Positions 35,149-45,037 of a DNA stretch of 64,000 nt are shown piece after piece. Every line of letters begins with the position of its first letter. The first letter of the stretch is position 1. A model generated the notes under the pieces. That model ran no database searches. It saw only the letters and a list, made by a program, of their open reading frames with translations, and had not been told where the DNA came from. Source of the DNA: Lachnospiraceae bacterium (GTDB lineage: Bacteria; Bacillota; Clostridia; Lachnospirales; Lachnospiraceae); contig JAFYMC010000002.1 of NCBI GenBank assembly GCA_017556805.1, forward strand, positions 1-64,000, written 5' to 3'. The position numbers were made by a program, and so were the translations under genes.

Positions 35149-36626
35149 AACAAACTACCTCCCTTCGCAATGGTAGCAAATACCTCCGTAAGCTGCTGTC
35201 CGAACACTCCCAGAAGTACAATCATGACGCATAACAGAACCAGCGGTACAGTCATATACCCATTGGCTTCACATCGCTTTGTCTCTGGTTGCGCTCCCGT
35301 CTTTGACGGAAAACAGGTTACAAATACGACACGGAACAAATACATTGCAGTCAGCACCGCAGAAATCAAAAGTACCGCAATTCCCACATAGGCAAGAGCA
35401 TTTTTCCCGGCCAGCGCACCGGTTGCCAAATTCCACTTACTGAAAAAGCCCGGAAGAGGCGGAACTCCTACCAACGCCGCAGAAGAAAGCACAAAGCAGG
35501 CAAAGGTCACCGGCATGCGTTTTCCCATGCCACGCATATCATAGATATACTCCTGCCCTGTCTTGTATAACACCGCGCCGGCACAGAAGAATAAAGTAAT
35601 CTTCACGACACCGTGCACTACCATATGGGTCAATGCGCCGGTCAAGCCAGCCGGAGACATTAACGTTGCTCCGAATACAATATAGGACAGATTACTGATG
35701 GTGGAATATGCCAAACGACGTTTTAAATGCTGCTCCTTTAATGCCATGGTAGATCCGAATAAAATCGTTACCAACGCCGCTCCCATTACAATATACTGGG
35801 CATAGGTTCCGGCAAGTAAGTCGGTTCCGAAGCTGAAATATGTAATTCGGATAATCGCAAATGCTCCCGCCTTTACTACGGCCACCGCATGAAGCAAAGC
35901 CGTCACCGGAGTCGGTGCTACAGAGGCCGTCGGCAACCACATATGGAACGGAAATACCGCAGCCTTTACACCAAAGCCGAATGCGGTAAGCACATACGCT
36001 CCCCGGAGTAATTGCTCCTGTAATGCCGTGTATTCCCCGTTCAATACACCTCCGTATACAAAATCAAAGCCTTCGCCGAAGGTTAAAATAAATGCGATTC
36101 CGATAAACGCGAAGGCTGCTCCGCCTACCGAATAGGTCACATAACGTCTACCCGCAAATACGGACTTTTTGCTCATTCCGTGCATTACAAGCGGCAATGT
36201 CACAAAGGTAAGCAACTCATAAAAAAGATATAACGTCATCAAATTTCCCGCAAACGCAATACCAACCGTAATTCCGTAGGTCATGGTATAAAAAGAAAAG
36301 AATGTATTCTCTTTTCCTTCATGCTTCATATACTCGAATGCATAGAAAGTCGCAACCGGCCAAAGGACCGCGATTAAGGAACCGAACACGCATCCCATAC
36401 CATCCATATGGAAAGAAATAGAAAGCTTTCCTGCCATATTAAGCAACATAAGATTTCCTTCCGGACGTACCGCAAACATAATATAAAACATAAGAAGGGT
36501 GTTAAAAATTGCCACTCCACCGACATACCACTGTCGCGCTCTTTTATTTTCAAATCGAAGCAACGGAATCATTGCACCGAGTACAATCGGTACAAAAATC
36601 GGAAGCAACATCAGATATTGACTCAT
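35145..36626 (-). CDS. Mrp/NuoL-type antiporter subunit (493 aa)
   Basis: 493 aa, about 14 helices. YLFYELLTFVTLPLV holds the channel glutamate (about 133). GFGVKAAVFPFHMWLPTASVAP, then TPVTALLHAVAVVKAG (about 215-250), is the MrpA/NuoL variant with histidine in helix 8. It follows the second antiporter subunit after 21 bases. It probably moves protons and/or sodium within the multi-subunit complex. Confidence 0.9.
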   Translation of the reverse strand: MSQYLMLLPIFVPIVLGAMIPLLRFENKRARQWYVGGVAIFNTLLMFYIMFAVRPEGNLMLLNMAGKLSISFHMDGMGCVFGSLIAVLWPVATFYAFEYMKHEGKENTFFSFYTMTYGITVGIAFAGNLMTLYLFYELLTFVTLPLVMHGMSKKSVFAGRRYVTYSVGGAAFAFIGIAFILTFGEGFDFVYGGVLNGEYTALQEQLLRGAYVLTAFGFGVKAAVFPFHMWLPTASVAPTPVTALLHAVAVVKAGAFAIIRITYFSFGTDLLAGTYAQYIVMGAALVTILFGSTMALKEQHLKRRLAYSTISNLSYIVFGATLMSPAGLTGALTHMVVHGVVKITLFFCAGAVLYKTGQEYIYDMRGMGKRMPVTFACFVLSSAALVGVPPLPGFFSKWNLATGALAGKNALAYVGIAVLLISAVLTAMYLFRVVFVTCFPSKTGAQPETKRCEANGYMTVPLVLLCVMIVLLGVFGQQLTEVFATIAKGGSLL

Positions 36627-36647
36627 TTTGTTCTCCTTTCCGCTCTC

Positions 36648-38114
36648 TTAAAACAAACTCGTTCCGAGCTTTGTTACAAGCTCAACCAACGGAGATGCAA
36701 ACACACCTAACAATAACGCAGCAGCAGCAAAAATACCGCACGGAATAAGCATCGATACATGCCCCTCCCCCGGCTCCGGCGTAGGCTCTACAAAATCCTT
36801 CCCCGGCAGAAAACCGTCAGCGGTAACAGACAGCAAATATCCTGCGGTCAGCAGGGCACTCACTAATAATACCGCCGGACCTATGTAAGAAAATGCACCC
36901 ACGGGTGCCTCCATAGCTCCCTTTGCCAAGTACCACTTACTGACAAAACCGGACATCGGCGGTATTCCTACCAACGCCAAGGATGCAAAGGTAAAGCACC
37001 AGAAAGTCACCGGCATATATTTTCCCATACCGCATAAACCTTCCACACGCTCTTCTCCTGTCTGATGAATCACCGTACCCGCAAACAAGAACAAACCGTT
37101 CTTAATTACAGAATGAAATATCATATGAAGTAATGCCGCAGCAAGTCCTGCCGGCGTAAATAACGCCAGACCGAACAATACATAAGACACCTGGCTCACC
37201 GTAGAGTACGCCAGACGCTTCTTTAATACTTTTTCTTTATAAGCAAGCATGGAACCCATAAATACCGTAATCAACGCCAATATAAGAAATACGGTCTGCA
37301 CATAGGTTCCGACCAGATACTCCGCTCCGATGACATAGTACATACTACGGATAATTCCGAGCACTCCGGCCTTCGTAATAATTCCGGACAACACAGCGGA
37401 TGCCGGAGCCGGAGCCACCGGATGAGCTGTCGGAAGCCAGCCGTGCATCGGGAACATCCCCGCCTTCGTTCCGAATCCAAGGAGTAACAATACTGCCGCC
37501 AACAACACCTGCGTAGTGTCTGCATCGGCATTTAATCCTCCGCCGGCAAAAGACAACCCTTCCGCATTTCCGGAAAGCAGGAAAATTCCCGCCAATGCAA
37601 AGCTTGCACCGGCCACGGAATAAAACAAATACTTTCTTCCCGCCCGGGTCGCCTCCGCGGTACGGTTATAAAACACAAACGGTACCGTCATCAAAGTCAT
37701 CCACTCATAAAACAGATAAAAAGTGACCAAATTTCCTGCAAGACCGAGACCTTCCAAAACACCGAGAGCAATCAGATAAAATCCGTAAAACATCACCTGC
37801 TTTTTTGTTTCTTTTAAATAGCGGAAGGAATAAATTCCTACAAGCAACCATACAAAAGCCACCAGTACACCGAATATGCGGGAAAGTCCGTCATTGCACA
37901 TAAGTAAGCGAATCGACGGTGTCACACAAAAGCCTTCTACAACTGTCTCCTGCATAAAAGAACCTGCCGACACCAGACCGCATTCTATTGCCAGCACTGC
38001 AGACACATACAATTTCTGTACGTTATGATTGTCCTTCCGATTCAGAACAAATAAAAGGCATCCCGCCACTACCGGAAACAGAATCTGCAATATTAATACC
38101 AATTCTCTACCCAT
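36648..38114 (-). CDS. MrpD-type antiporter subunit (488 aa)
   Basis: 488 aa, about 14 helices. LFYEWMTLMTVPFVF holds the key glutamate (about 134), and GFGTKAGMFPMHGWLPTAHPV followed by APAPASAVLSGIITKAGVLG (about 213-250) is the MrpD/Mbh-type channel signature. The sequence is clearly related to the neighbouring gene at 35145-36626, which points to duplication. It lies 15 bases after the previous subunit gene. Confidence 0.9.
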   Translation of the reverse strand: MGRELVLILQILFPVVAGCLLFVLNRKDNHNVQKLYVSAVLAIECGLVSAGSFMQETVVEGFCVTPSIRLLMCNDGLSRIFGVLVAFVWLLVGIYSFRYLKETKKQVMFYGFYLIALGVLEGLGLAGNLVTFYLFYEWMTLMTVPFVFYNRTAEATRAGRKYLFYSVAGASFALAGIFLLSGNAEGLSFAGGGLNADADTTQVLLAAVLLLLGFGTKAGMFPMHGWLPTAHPVAPAPASAVLSGIITKAGVLGIIRSMYYVIGAEYLVGTYVQTVFLILALITVFMGSMLAYKEKVLKKRLAYSTVSQVSYVLFGLALFTPAGLAAALLHMIFHSVIKNGLFLFAGTVIHQTGEERVEGLCGMGKYMPVTFWCFTFASLALVGIPPMSGFVSKWYLAKGAMEAPVGAFSYIGPAVLLVSALLTAGYLLSVTADGFLPGKDFVEPTPEPGEGHVSMLIPCGIFAAAALLLGVFASPLVELVTKLGTSLF

Positions 38115-38129
38115 CTTCTGCCTCCTTTA

Positions 38130-39623
38130 TTACGAAAACATATGTAAGCCCTGCTCTATCGCATTGATAATCGGGAAAGAAGCAAGACCGAGCACAAAAT
38201 TAATTACAATAAAACATACCATACCGACGCAAAAAGTTTTTCCCGGACGGAAACTCGCATCCCGGTAGTGCTCGTTGCGCGGAGTATAGATAGAAATCAC
38301 CGCACGAATAAAGTACAATGCGTTTAAGATTGTACTGATTGCCAGAACAATCACTGCTACTGCCATTTTTACGGACATTGTTTCCAATGCGGCAGATGTC
38401 AAATAAAGCTTTGAAATAAAGCCCGCAAACAGCGGTACACCCACCATGGAGAATGCACCTACGGAAAATGCCACACCCGCCGGCTTATTACGAAATCCGG
38501 AACCCTTTAAGTCCGAAAAATCCTTTTTATTTCCGGATACTTCGGACAATCCGCGACATGCCACAAACAACATGGATTTTGTCGCCGCATGGGATAAAAT
38601 ATGGAACACCGCGGCCACCATGCCCAGTTCCGTACCGAATCCAAGGCCCATATAAATATATCCGATCTGGGCCACGGACGAAAATGCAATCATACGACGC
38701 ATATCATGCTCTTTAATTGCACTGAAAGAACCGAACAACATGCCGGCCACACCAAGTATAAAGAATACGTTTGTTATCTTGCTGTCCCAGAACACTTCCG
38801 TTCCGATGACACGGTACATAATCTTAATCAAAAGAAAAATATATGCCTTTGATACTAAGCTGGATAAAATTGCCGCAGAGGATGCTGTGGAATAACCGTA
38901 AGCATCCGCAAGCCAGGCATGAAACGGAAACAATGCACTCTTTATGGCAATACCGACACTCATCAAACCGATAATTACCGTAAGAGGTACCGTATACTCT
39001 CCGTTTGCCGCCAATACTGCGATCGAATCCTTAATATTACTCATCAACAGATGTCCCGTCAGATCATACTGCAATGTAATACCGATTAACAACAAACCGG
39101 AGCCCAGCAGGCTCATAATCATATACTTCATCGAAGCAAGCACACAATGTCCGTTGCTGCGAATCATAATCAAACCACCTGCCGCAATGGTATTAATCTC
39201 CACAAATACATACGCGGTAAACAAGTCATTGGTATATACCAAGGCAAGCAAAGAACTGAGAAGCAGGTTAATTAATACAAATACAAGGTTCTGCTTCGGC
39301 TCTTCCACATCAATTTTTATATATTTCTCTCCTCCGAGAATCGCAAGCAGCATAATCACAGAGAAAAAGGTAGCCATCACGCCTTCCAGTACCCCCGCCC
39401 GGATTTCATTTCCGAAAGGAGCAGGAAAATGTCCCATCATATAGGTAAATGCTTCCCCGGTTTCGACCGTATACAAAAGTACGCAAAAAGAGCATACAAG
39501 ACAAACAGAAACAAGGGTAACCGAAACAACCTTTGCCACCTTCGGCTTTAATACGGAAGAGATTACACCGGTTGCCAAACATAACACGATGCAAAAAAAC
39601 GGAAAATTACATACAAAATCCAT
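38130..39623 (-). CDS. mrpD: MrpD-type antiporter subunit (497 aa)
   Basis: 497 aa, about 14 helices. The channel region reads IKSALFPFHAWLADAYGYST, then SSAAILSSLVSKAYIF (about 228-265), the MrpD form, and the acidic helix is FTAYVFVEINTIAAGGL (about 133). It directly follows mrpC with a 1-base TAATG overlap, the position of MrpD in standard operons, so this is the best candidate for true MrpD. Confidence 0.9.
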   Translation of the reverse strand: MDFVCNFPFFCIVLCLATGVISSVLKPKVAKVVSVTLVSVCLVCSFCVLLYTVETGEAFTYMMGHFPAPFGNEIRAGVLEGVMATFFSVIMLLAILGGEKYIKIDVEEPKQNLVFVLINLLLSSLLALVYTNDLFTAYVFVEINTIAAGGLIMIRSNGHCVLASMKYMIMSLLGSGLLLIGITLQYDLTGHLLMSNIKDSIAVLAANGEYTVPLTVIIGLMSVGIAIKSALFPFHAWLADAYGYSTASSAAILSSLVSKAYIFLLIKIMYRVIGTEVFWDSKITNVFFILGVAGMLFGSFSAIKEHDMRRMIAFSSVAQIGYIYMGLGFGTELGMVAAVFHILSHAATKSMLFVACRGLSEVSGNKKDFSDLKGSGFRNKPAGVAFSVGAFSMVGVPLFAGFISKLYLTSAALETMSVKMAVAVIVLAISTILNALYFIRAVISIYTPRNEHYRDASFRPGKTFCVGMVCFIVINFVLGLASFPIINAIEQGLHMFS

Positions 39624-39994
39624 TATTTCTCCTCCTTTACGAAACGCGTAATCTCATCGATGTCAAGCGTCCGATATCTTCTGTACAACCGAATGGTCAG
39701 TGATAACATTACGGCAGTTACACTGACGGATACAACGATACCGGTCAGTACCAGACCTGTCGGAATCGGATTGATATACTTTTCCGGCTCCGGAACAGTA
39801 CCCGTTACAATCGGTACCTTTCTCCCGAATATGTAGCCTTTTGCCGCCAAAAACAAATAGATTGCCGTATCCATAATATTAAGGCCCAGTATCTTTTTAA
39901 TCATGTTACGGTTTAACAACAACGTCGTGAAACCGATACCGAACAAAATCATAGATACCGCTTCATAATAATTCGCAAATAAATTTCCCAACAT
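39623..39994 (-). CDS. mrpC: MrpC/NuoK-like subunit
   Basis: 123 aa, three helices, NuoK-like. The ATG at 39994 (MLGNLFANYYEAVSMILFGIG) follows GGGAGGAATG; the 20 upstream in-frame residues are rejected. The conserved region NRNMIKKILGLNIMDTAIYLFLAAKG is typical. It starts 1 base after the mrpB stop. Confidence 0.92.
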   Translation of the reverse strand: MLGNLFANYYEAVSMILFGIGFTTLLLNRNMIKKILGLNIMDTAIYLFLAAKGYIFGRKVPIVTGTVPEPEKYINPIPTGLVLTGIVVSVSVTAVMLSLTIRLYRRYRTLDIDEITRFVKEEK

Positions 39995-39995
39995 C

Positions 39996-41039
39996 TTACA
40001 TTCCTCCCTTACGGAACAACGTATAGAAATGATACATGGTGCAGGCAACCACAATACCTACACATATATTCAACGGTAAAATAAGTCCCGCAGAAAGAAT
40101 ATTTCCCGGTGTCCCCTTCGGAATTCCGCTCTCCAGGTGATTTGCTCCCGTAAAGAAGGAATACCCTTTCGCAAGTGCATAAAACAGCAACGGAACCACG
40201 GAAATCACCGCGTAATTCTTCCGGTTCATAATACGCTTTGCTTTTTCAAAGCCGAAGGCATTCACATATAAAATCAAGCCCGCACCGATAATGGCACCGC
40301 CGGAAAATCCACCGCCCGGCGATAAGTGACCGTTTAAGACCACATAAATGCCATACATAATAATGACCGGCACCAGAATCTTCGCGGAAAGCTGCAATAT
40401 CTTATCGTTTTTCGGTTCGTATAAACGGTCGTTTTCTTCTTCCGCCCGCTTTGTATCCGTCGGCTTTCCGTCCTTTGTCAACTCCAGACGAAGTAAAATC
40501 ATCACACAAACTGCAGCTACAAATAACACATGAGATTCGCCTAATGTATCAAACGCACGATAATCCAAAATCATACCTGCTACATTATTTACCGCTCCGG
40601 TATCCTGTAATCCCTCTTTATTATACTTTTCTACCACTTCGTTATTATTCGGATTATCCGGACTGCCGTATTCCGGCAAATAAGAAACGGTTACCAACAA
40701 GGTCGTAATAATAACAGCGCAAAGCAACACTGCCATAATTGCATACAAACGGCCGAAAATCTTGACACCGTGTTCCTTCGGCCAGTTTTTATACTTTTCA
40801 AGCAATTCTTCCGCTTCCTTTTGATGTTCCATTTCCAGACGACGCTTACGATCGTCTCTGTCTTCTTTTTCCTGCTGTTCAAACAGTGTTTCCGCCTCTA
40901 CATCAACCTTCTTCTGACTCAAGGCATCACTTACTCTGTTTTCTTCCGCACGACGCTCTACATCCGCCAATGTTTCACCGTCAACGAAGCGTACAAGACG
41001 GCGCCATAACGAAAGCTCATAATCACTCCTCGGCTTCAT
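39996..41039 (-). CDS. mrpB: MrpB-type subunit with long charged N-terminal extension
   Basis: 347 aa. The C-terminal half (about 215-345) is MrpB-like: KILVPVIIMYGIYVVLNGHLSPGGGFSGGAIIGAG. The middle (about 98-190) carries membrane helices and LDYRAFDTLGESHVLFVAAV, the MrpA C-terminal/MbhE type. The first 95 residues are charged and probably coiled coil (EEQKEDRDDRKRRLEMEHQ-like, cytoplasmic); this is unusual for the family. It overlaps the preceding gene by 17 bases. AGGGAG precedes the ATG. Confidence 0.88.
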   Translation of the reverse strand: MKPRSDYELSLWRRLVRFVDGETLADVERRAEENRVSDALSQKKVDVEAETLFEQQEKEDRDDRKRRLEMEHQKEAEELLEKYKNWPKEHGVKIFGRLYAIMAVLLCAVIITTLLVTVSYLPEYGSPDNPNNNEVVEKYNKEGLQDTGAVNNVAGMILDYRAFDTLGESHVLFVAAVCVMILLRLELTKDGKPTDTKRAEEENDRLYEPKNDKILQLSAKILVPVIIMYGIYVVLNGHLSPGGGFSGGAIIGAGLILYVNAFGFEKAKRIMNRKNYAVISVVPLLFYALAKGYSFFTGANHLESGIPKGTPGNILSAGLILPLNICVGIVVACTMYHFYTLFRKGGM

Positions 41040-41286
41040 CGTCTTCTTCTCCCTTCATTGCATGAATCTTCTTTAATGTAATATAAAACAATACGCTGGT
41101 AACACCTGCACCTACCGCAGCCTCCGTAATTGCAAGGTCCGGAGACTCTAAAATCATCCAAATAATAGACATAATGACACTATAGGCCATAAAGATAACA
41201 ATAGAGGTCAGCAAATTCTTGGAAAGTGCCACGGAAACCGCACACACAACCAAAAAGGATAACAAAATCATCTCTAAAATTTCCAT
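41023..41286 (-). CDS. DUF4040/MbhD-type small subunit
   Basis: 87 aa, three helices: MEILEMILLSFLVVCAVSVAL, an IVIFMAYSVIMSIIWMIL helix and LAITEAAVGAGVTSVLFY, the latter typical of the MrpA-C/MbhD domain. The end is acidic (GEEDDEAEE). It is separate from MrpB, as in Mbh-type operons, rather than fused to a large MrpA. It overlaps both neighbours. Confidence 0.88.
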   Translation of the reverse strand: MEILEMILLSFLVVCAVSVALSKNLLTSIVIFMAYSVIMSIIWMILESPDLAITEAAVGAGVTSVLFYITLKKIHAMKGEEDDEAEE

Positions 41287-41603
41287 TATTCACGCACCTC
41301 ACATTCCTCGGACAAATGCTTGTCCGTCGTCACCTCCAGACGCGCAATCAAATGTCCGGAAACCGGGCTTGCCACCCAGACTAACAGAACAATTAAGACC
41401 ACCTTTACCGTCGCGAAGGAAACCCCGTATGCCACAGCCACTCCTACCATTGCAAGCAACAACGCAAAGGAATCGATTATAGCTGCCGCATGCATCCGGT
41501 TCAATATAAATTTAAACTTAAATACACCCGCCACGGAAATAACCGCCATTCCGAGAGACGCCGCCAAAAACAATGCAATTACGCAAAAACGTACCCATTC
41601 CAT
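41286..41603 (-). CDS. mrpG: MrpG/MnhG subunit
   Basis: 105 aa, three helices. FKFKFILNRMHAAAIIDSFALLL and VLLVWVASPVSGHLIAR are MnhG hallmarks. Starts and stops overlap the neighbours by one base each, so it is translationally coupled. Confidence 0.93.
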   Translation of the reverse strand: MEWVRFCVIALFLAASLGMAVISVAGVFKFKFILNRMHAAAIIDSFALLLAMVGVAVAYGVSFATVKVVLIVLLVWVASPVSGHLIARLEVTTDKHLSEECEVRE

Positions 41604-41932
41604 TACTTTGTCTCCTCCTTCTTCTTTCGTTCCGCTCTTCTCTGTGCCCTGATTTCCTCATGACGGTGTACTCCCATATACACTTTGGTCAGCACTACCA
41701 CCGCAAGGAAGCTTAACATCGCATAAATCAAATCAATGTCTAGCAAAAAGCTCTCTTCCAAATAAAGAGACATAATCGCAATCATAATAATCGATAAGGT
41801 ACCGATCATATTGATTGCCAAAATACGGTCCATCGTTCTCGGTCCCTTAATGGCACGAATCAAACAACAAAAAATACATAGTGCAAATCCGATCATTGCA
41901 CTGATATATAACACCGAATATGCCGTTTCCAT
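41603..41932 (-). CDS. mrpF: MrpF/MnhF subunit
   Basis: 109 aa, three helices. IKGPRTMDRILAINMIGTLS is the MnhF core motif (about residue 28); a basic cytoplasmic tail (RAERKKKEETK) ends the protein. Coupled to mrpG by a one-base overlap. Confidence 0.93.
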   Translation of the reverse strand: METAYSVLYISAMIGFALCIFCCLIRAIKGPRTMDRILAINMIGTLSIIMIAIMSLYLEESFLLDIDLIYAMLSFLAVVVLTKVYMGVHRHEEIRAQRRAERKKKEETK

Positions 41933-41944
41933 ATGTATGCCTCC

Positions 41945-42415
41945 TTACTTTCCTGCCGTCTGTTCCATCTTTTTAAGCAGACGTACAAACACGGAATTTT
42001 CGATTCCTTCCGCCATTTCCTTATCCAGACAATGTACCTTAAATTCGTCGTCCGTGAGTTCCACCGTAATGGTGCCCGGCGTCAGGGTTATGGAATTTGC
42101 AAGCACCGTACGCGCCAAATCCGTCTTTAGATCCGTACGGAACGTTACAAGCAGCGGTTCCACTTCATATTTCGGAGATACAATCAGACTGATTGCCGTA
42201 CAATTTGCTTTTATTACTTCCCAAACAAGCACAAAAAAGTAGCCGATGCCCTGCGGCAAAAGTCGCAGAGCAAGCAGCTCACGTTTCGGGCTATATTCTA
42301 AAAATTTCCAGCAGAATAAATACACTGCTACCGATAATACAATACCGAACAAAACAAGTTCTAAGGTTACTTTTCCGTTAAATATCAACCAAAGTGCAAA
42401 CAATACAACTATCAT
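41945..42415 (-). CDS. mrpE: MrpE/MnhE subunit
   Basis: 156 aa. The ATG at 42415 (MIVVLFALWLIFNGKVT) follows GAGAGGTGAG; the longer in-frame start is rejected. Two helices, then a cytoplasmic domain with LANSITLTPGTITVEL, the MnhE signature (about 108). First gene of the antiporter operon, 75 bases after a consensus promoter start region. Confidence 0.93.
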   Translation of the reverse strand: MIVVLFALWLIFNGKVTLELVLFGIVLSVAVYLFCWKFLEYSPKRELLALRLLPQGIGYFFVLVWEVIKANCTAISLIVSPKYEVEPLLVTFRTDLKTDLARTVLANSITLTPGTITVELTDDEFKVHCLDKEMAEGIENSVFVRLLKKMEQTAGK

Positions 42416-42468
42416 AGTACTCACCTCTCGGATTCTTTTCCCACCCATCAAAGGATAAAACCCAACTC

Positions 42469-42497
42469 ATATTAGCACTTTGTTCATAGCCTGTCAA
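42469..42497 (-). promoter_or_regulatory. sigma-A promoter of the antiporter operon
   Basis: TTGACA (42492-42497) and TAATAT (42469-42474), 17-base spacer, minus strand. It ends 44 bases after the sigG stop. Confidence 0.85.
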
Positions 42498-42541
42498 GTA
42501 AACGCAAAGAAATCTTAACAAGTTACGACACTTTTCCCTTT

Positions 42542-43330
42542 TTACTTTTTCCGATCGGACAAATAGGTTTTCATACCTTTTAATGCATTCTTCTCCAACC
42601 GCGATACCTGGGCTTGGGAAATGTGGATTTCCTCTGCCACCTCCATCTGGGTTTTTCCCTGAAAAAAGCGCATATCGATAATCATCCGTTCCCGCACCGG
42701 CAGTCTCCCCATGGCATCTTTTAGGGAAATTTCTTCTATCCAAACCTCCTCGCCGCTTTTTTTATCGCACACTTGGTCCATGATAAACAGTGCATCCCCA
42801 CCGTCTTTGTATACAGGCTCATATAAAGACACAGGCGTCTGAATCGCATCGAAGGCTTCATTGATTTCTTCCGATGTCAGACCCGTACGTTCCGATATTT
42901 CCGCTATGGACGGATCTCTGTTTAGTTCCTTCGTCAACTGCTCCTTTGCATAAATCGCTTTGTATGCCGCATCCCGCAGGGAACGACTGACCCGGATTGT
43001 ATTGTTATCCCTGAGATATCGTCTGATTTCTCCGATAATCATCGGTACCGCATAGGTAGAAAATTTTACCCCCTGGGCAATATCAAAATTATCGATAGCC
43101 TTCATCAAACCGATACACCCGATTTGAAATAAATCGTCCACATTTTCGTTATTACCCGAAAATCGCTGGATAATACTGAGCACCAATCGCAGATTTCCTT
43201 TGATATATTGTTCTCTTGCCGATTTATCTCCTTGCTTTATTTTCAAAAACAATGTTTCCTTTTCTTCATTACTTAAAAGCGGCAGCTTCGCTGTATTCAC
43301 ACCGCATATTTCCACTTTATAAAGCGCCAT
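42542..43330 (-). CDS. sigG: sporulation sigma factor SigG
   Basis: 262 aa. It directs late forespore transcription. The ATG at 43330 (MALYKVEICGVNTAKLPLL) follows AGGAGGGATG; the VNTAKLPLLS motif is the usual SigG start and the anti-sigma contact region. Region 2 (DDLFQIGCIGLMKAIDNFD, about 68) and region 4 helix-turn-helix (TQMEVAEEIHISQAQVSRLEK, about 227) are present. It lies 110 bases after sigE, the standard spoIIGA-sigE-sigG order. Confidence 0.97.
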   Translation of the reverse strand: MALYKVEICGVNTAKLPLLSNEEKETLFLKIKQGDKSAREQYIKGNLRLVLSIIQRFSGNNENVDDLFQIGCIGLMKAIDNFDIAQGVKFSTYAVPMIIGEIRRYLRDNNTIRVSRSLRDAAYKAIYAKEQLTKELNRDPSIAEISERTGLTSEEINEAFDAIQTPVSLYEPVYKDGGDALFIMDQVCDKKSGEEVWIEEISLKDAMGRLPVRERMIIDMRFFQGKTQMEVAEEIHISQAQVSRLEKNALKGMKTYLSDRKK

Positions 43331-43440
43331 GACACATCCCTCCTGTACTAACAGCCCATGAGGAAACTCTCTCATATACTGTTAATTTAAGGATGTACCA
43401 TGGCGCTCTTCTTTATACTGAGACCTTTTGTCATCTTCTG

Positions 43441-44178
43441 TCAGGCAATCATCATTTCCTTTCGAAGACGCTTCATAATCTTCTTTTCCAATCTTGAAAT
43501 ATAGGACTGGGATATCCCCAGTAAATCCGCAACCTCCTTCTGCGTATGTTCGTTTCCGTCCCTGCTTTCCAACCCATACCGTAAATTGATAATCAAGCGT
43601 TCCCTGTCGTTAAGACAGGACAATGCCTGAAACAGGGAATTCCGGTCAGCTTCCTCCTCCAGCCCCCGGTATACTTCGTTTTCATCGGTACCGAGAATAT
43701 CCGATAGCAACAGTTCGTTTCCGTCCCAATCCACATTTAACGGTTCATCGATGGACACTTCCAGCTTCTGTCTGCTGCTCCGACGAAGATACATCAAAAT
43801 CTCGTTTTCGATACACCGGGAAGCATAGGTAGCCAGTTTAATATTCTTTTCCGGATTGAAGGTATTGATGGCTTTGATTAACCCGATGGTCCCGATGGAA
43901 ATCAAATCCTCCACACCCACGCCGGTATTCTCAAACTTCTTTGCTATGTATACCACCAGACGCAGATTATGCTCCACCAAATCCGAACGTGCCTCGCCGC
44001 TCTCATCGTCCGCCAGTGCCGCAATCATCCGCGCCTCTTCCTCCGGCGAATACGGCGGCGGTAACACCTCCGTACCGCCGATATAATGAATCTCTCCGTA
44101 CTGTCCCGTTAATAATGCAGTCAGATTCGGAATCATCCGAAACTGAAACCGGTTCGGTATAGAAACTTTAAATAACAT
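43441..44178 (-). CDS. sigE: sporulation sigma factor SigE (pro-form)
   Basis: 245 aa. It drives early mother-cell genes. The first 25-30 residues ([19 protein letters not shown]...) form the pro-sequence removed by SpoIIGA; processing probably occurs near the [13 protein letters not shown] segment. Region 2 shows [20 protein letters not shown] (about 90) and region 4 [21 protein letters not shown] (about 212). It starts 1 base after spoIIGA, consistent with coupled synthesis of protease and substrate. Confidence 0.97.
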   Translation of the reverse strand: MLFKVSIPNRFQFRMIPNLTALLTGQYGEIHYIGGTEVLPPPYSPEEEARMIAALADDESGEARSDLVEHNLRLVVYIAKKFENTGVGVEDLISIGTIGLIKAINTFNPEKNIKLATYASRCIENEILMYLRRSSRQKLEVSIDEPLNVDWDGNELLLSDILGTDENEVYRGLEEEADRNSLFQALSCLNDRERLIINLRYGLESRDGNEHTQKEVADLLGISQSYISRLEKKIMKRLRKEMMIA

Positions 44179-44179
44179 A

Positions 44180-45037
44180 TTATCCTCCTTCCTGTGTAGC
44201 CCCTACACACTCCATTGTCATAACCTCCGGCTGCAATATCATCCTGTATTCACAGCCTTGAAACAAACTATGTTCTGCCGCCACTGCCGCCACCTCGCCG
44301 GACACTTTATGTCCGTCTTCCCGTGTCAATATACAGTGCAGCCTGACACCTTGTAAAATTCCTTTCCCTCCGACACCTTTATAAGGCAAAGACACCAGCT
44401 TTTGCGGCATGGTTTGCTCTGCCGTTTTCATCCATTCCGTAATATACTCCCTGTCCACCAGTACCACCGGCATTGCACTGCCCGGAAGCCGCAGGCGATT
44501 TCCTGTGTCCATAAAGGCCGTCAAGTGTTTTTCTTCCGCTCCTTGACAAAGCTTCACTTCGTACATGAAACATTGTGTCTGTTTTGCTCGGAACAGCCGT
44601 GTAATCAAACTCATAAGAGCCGGAAGTAACAGCGTTCCCACAAGGCACAGCAACCCCGTATTTTTTACCGGTAACATTTGCAATAAACCGGCCATCAGGG
44701 CTGTCACCCCAAGCAACAACACACTGCCTTTTATCACCTTCTGCTTTCCGTAGGCAATCCACGCTCCCAGAAAAAGTCCGAGACCTGCTGCTATAAAGTT
44801 CAGGGTAATGTGTTCTCCGATTCCCGACACACAGAAGAAAAACATCGTAACGGTATCAAACAACGCACAGCATAACGCTGCAAGAACCCATCTCCCCTTT
44901 TTTGTTTTGTCACACCGGCCTTGCAACATCACTCCCGCAAGACAAAAACACAACAGGTGCAGCCAAAAGCTTGCCGCCATGTAACTGTCCAGATAAATTC
45001 TTACCTTGCGCCACCTCCCTTGTCTTTGCTCCTCCAT
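44180..45037 (-). CDS. spoIIGA: sigma-E processing peptidase SpoIIGA
   Basis: 285 aa. It is a membrane aspartic protease that activates pro-sigma-E at the sporulation septum. Five or six helices fill residues 13-150; the catalytic Asp177 lies in [14 protein letters not shown]. The start needs care: the ATG at 45037 overlaps a TATAAT box (45036-45041), and the family N-terminus (xIYLDxxxxxxF) aligns with [10 protein letters not shown] at residues 11-20. AGGGAGGTGG lies just before that, but the codon there is GTA. The protein may start after the listed ATG. Confidence 0.93.
   Translation of the reverse strand: MEEQRQGRWRKVRIYLDSYMAASFWLHLLCFCLAGVMLQGRCDKTKKGRWVLAALCCALFDTVTMFFFCVSGIGEHITLNFIAAGLGLFLGAWIAYGKQKVIKGSVLLLGVTALMAGLLQMLPVKNTGLLCLVGTLLLPALMSLITRLFRAKQTQCFMYEVKLCQGAEEKHLTAFMDTGNRLRLPGSAMPVVLVDREYITEWMKTAEQTMPQKLVSLPYKGVGGKGILQGVRLHCILTREDGHKVSGEVAAVAAEHSLFQGCEYRMILQPEVMTMECVGATQEGG

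Noticed and set aside
43331..43440. Sigma-F/G-type promoter before sigG.
   Set aside because: GTATA-like -35 candidates exist, but no -10 with matching consensus was found at proper spacing.
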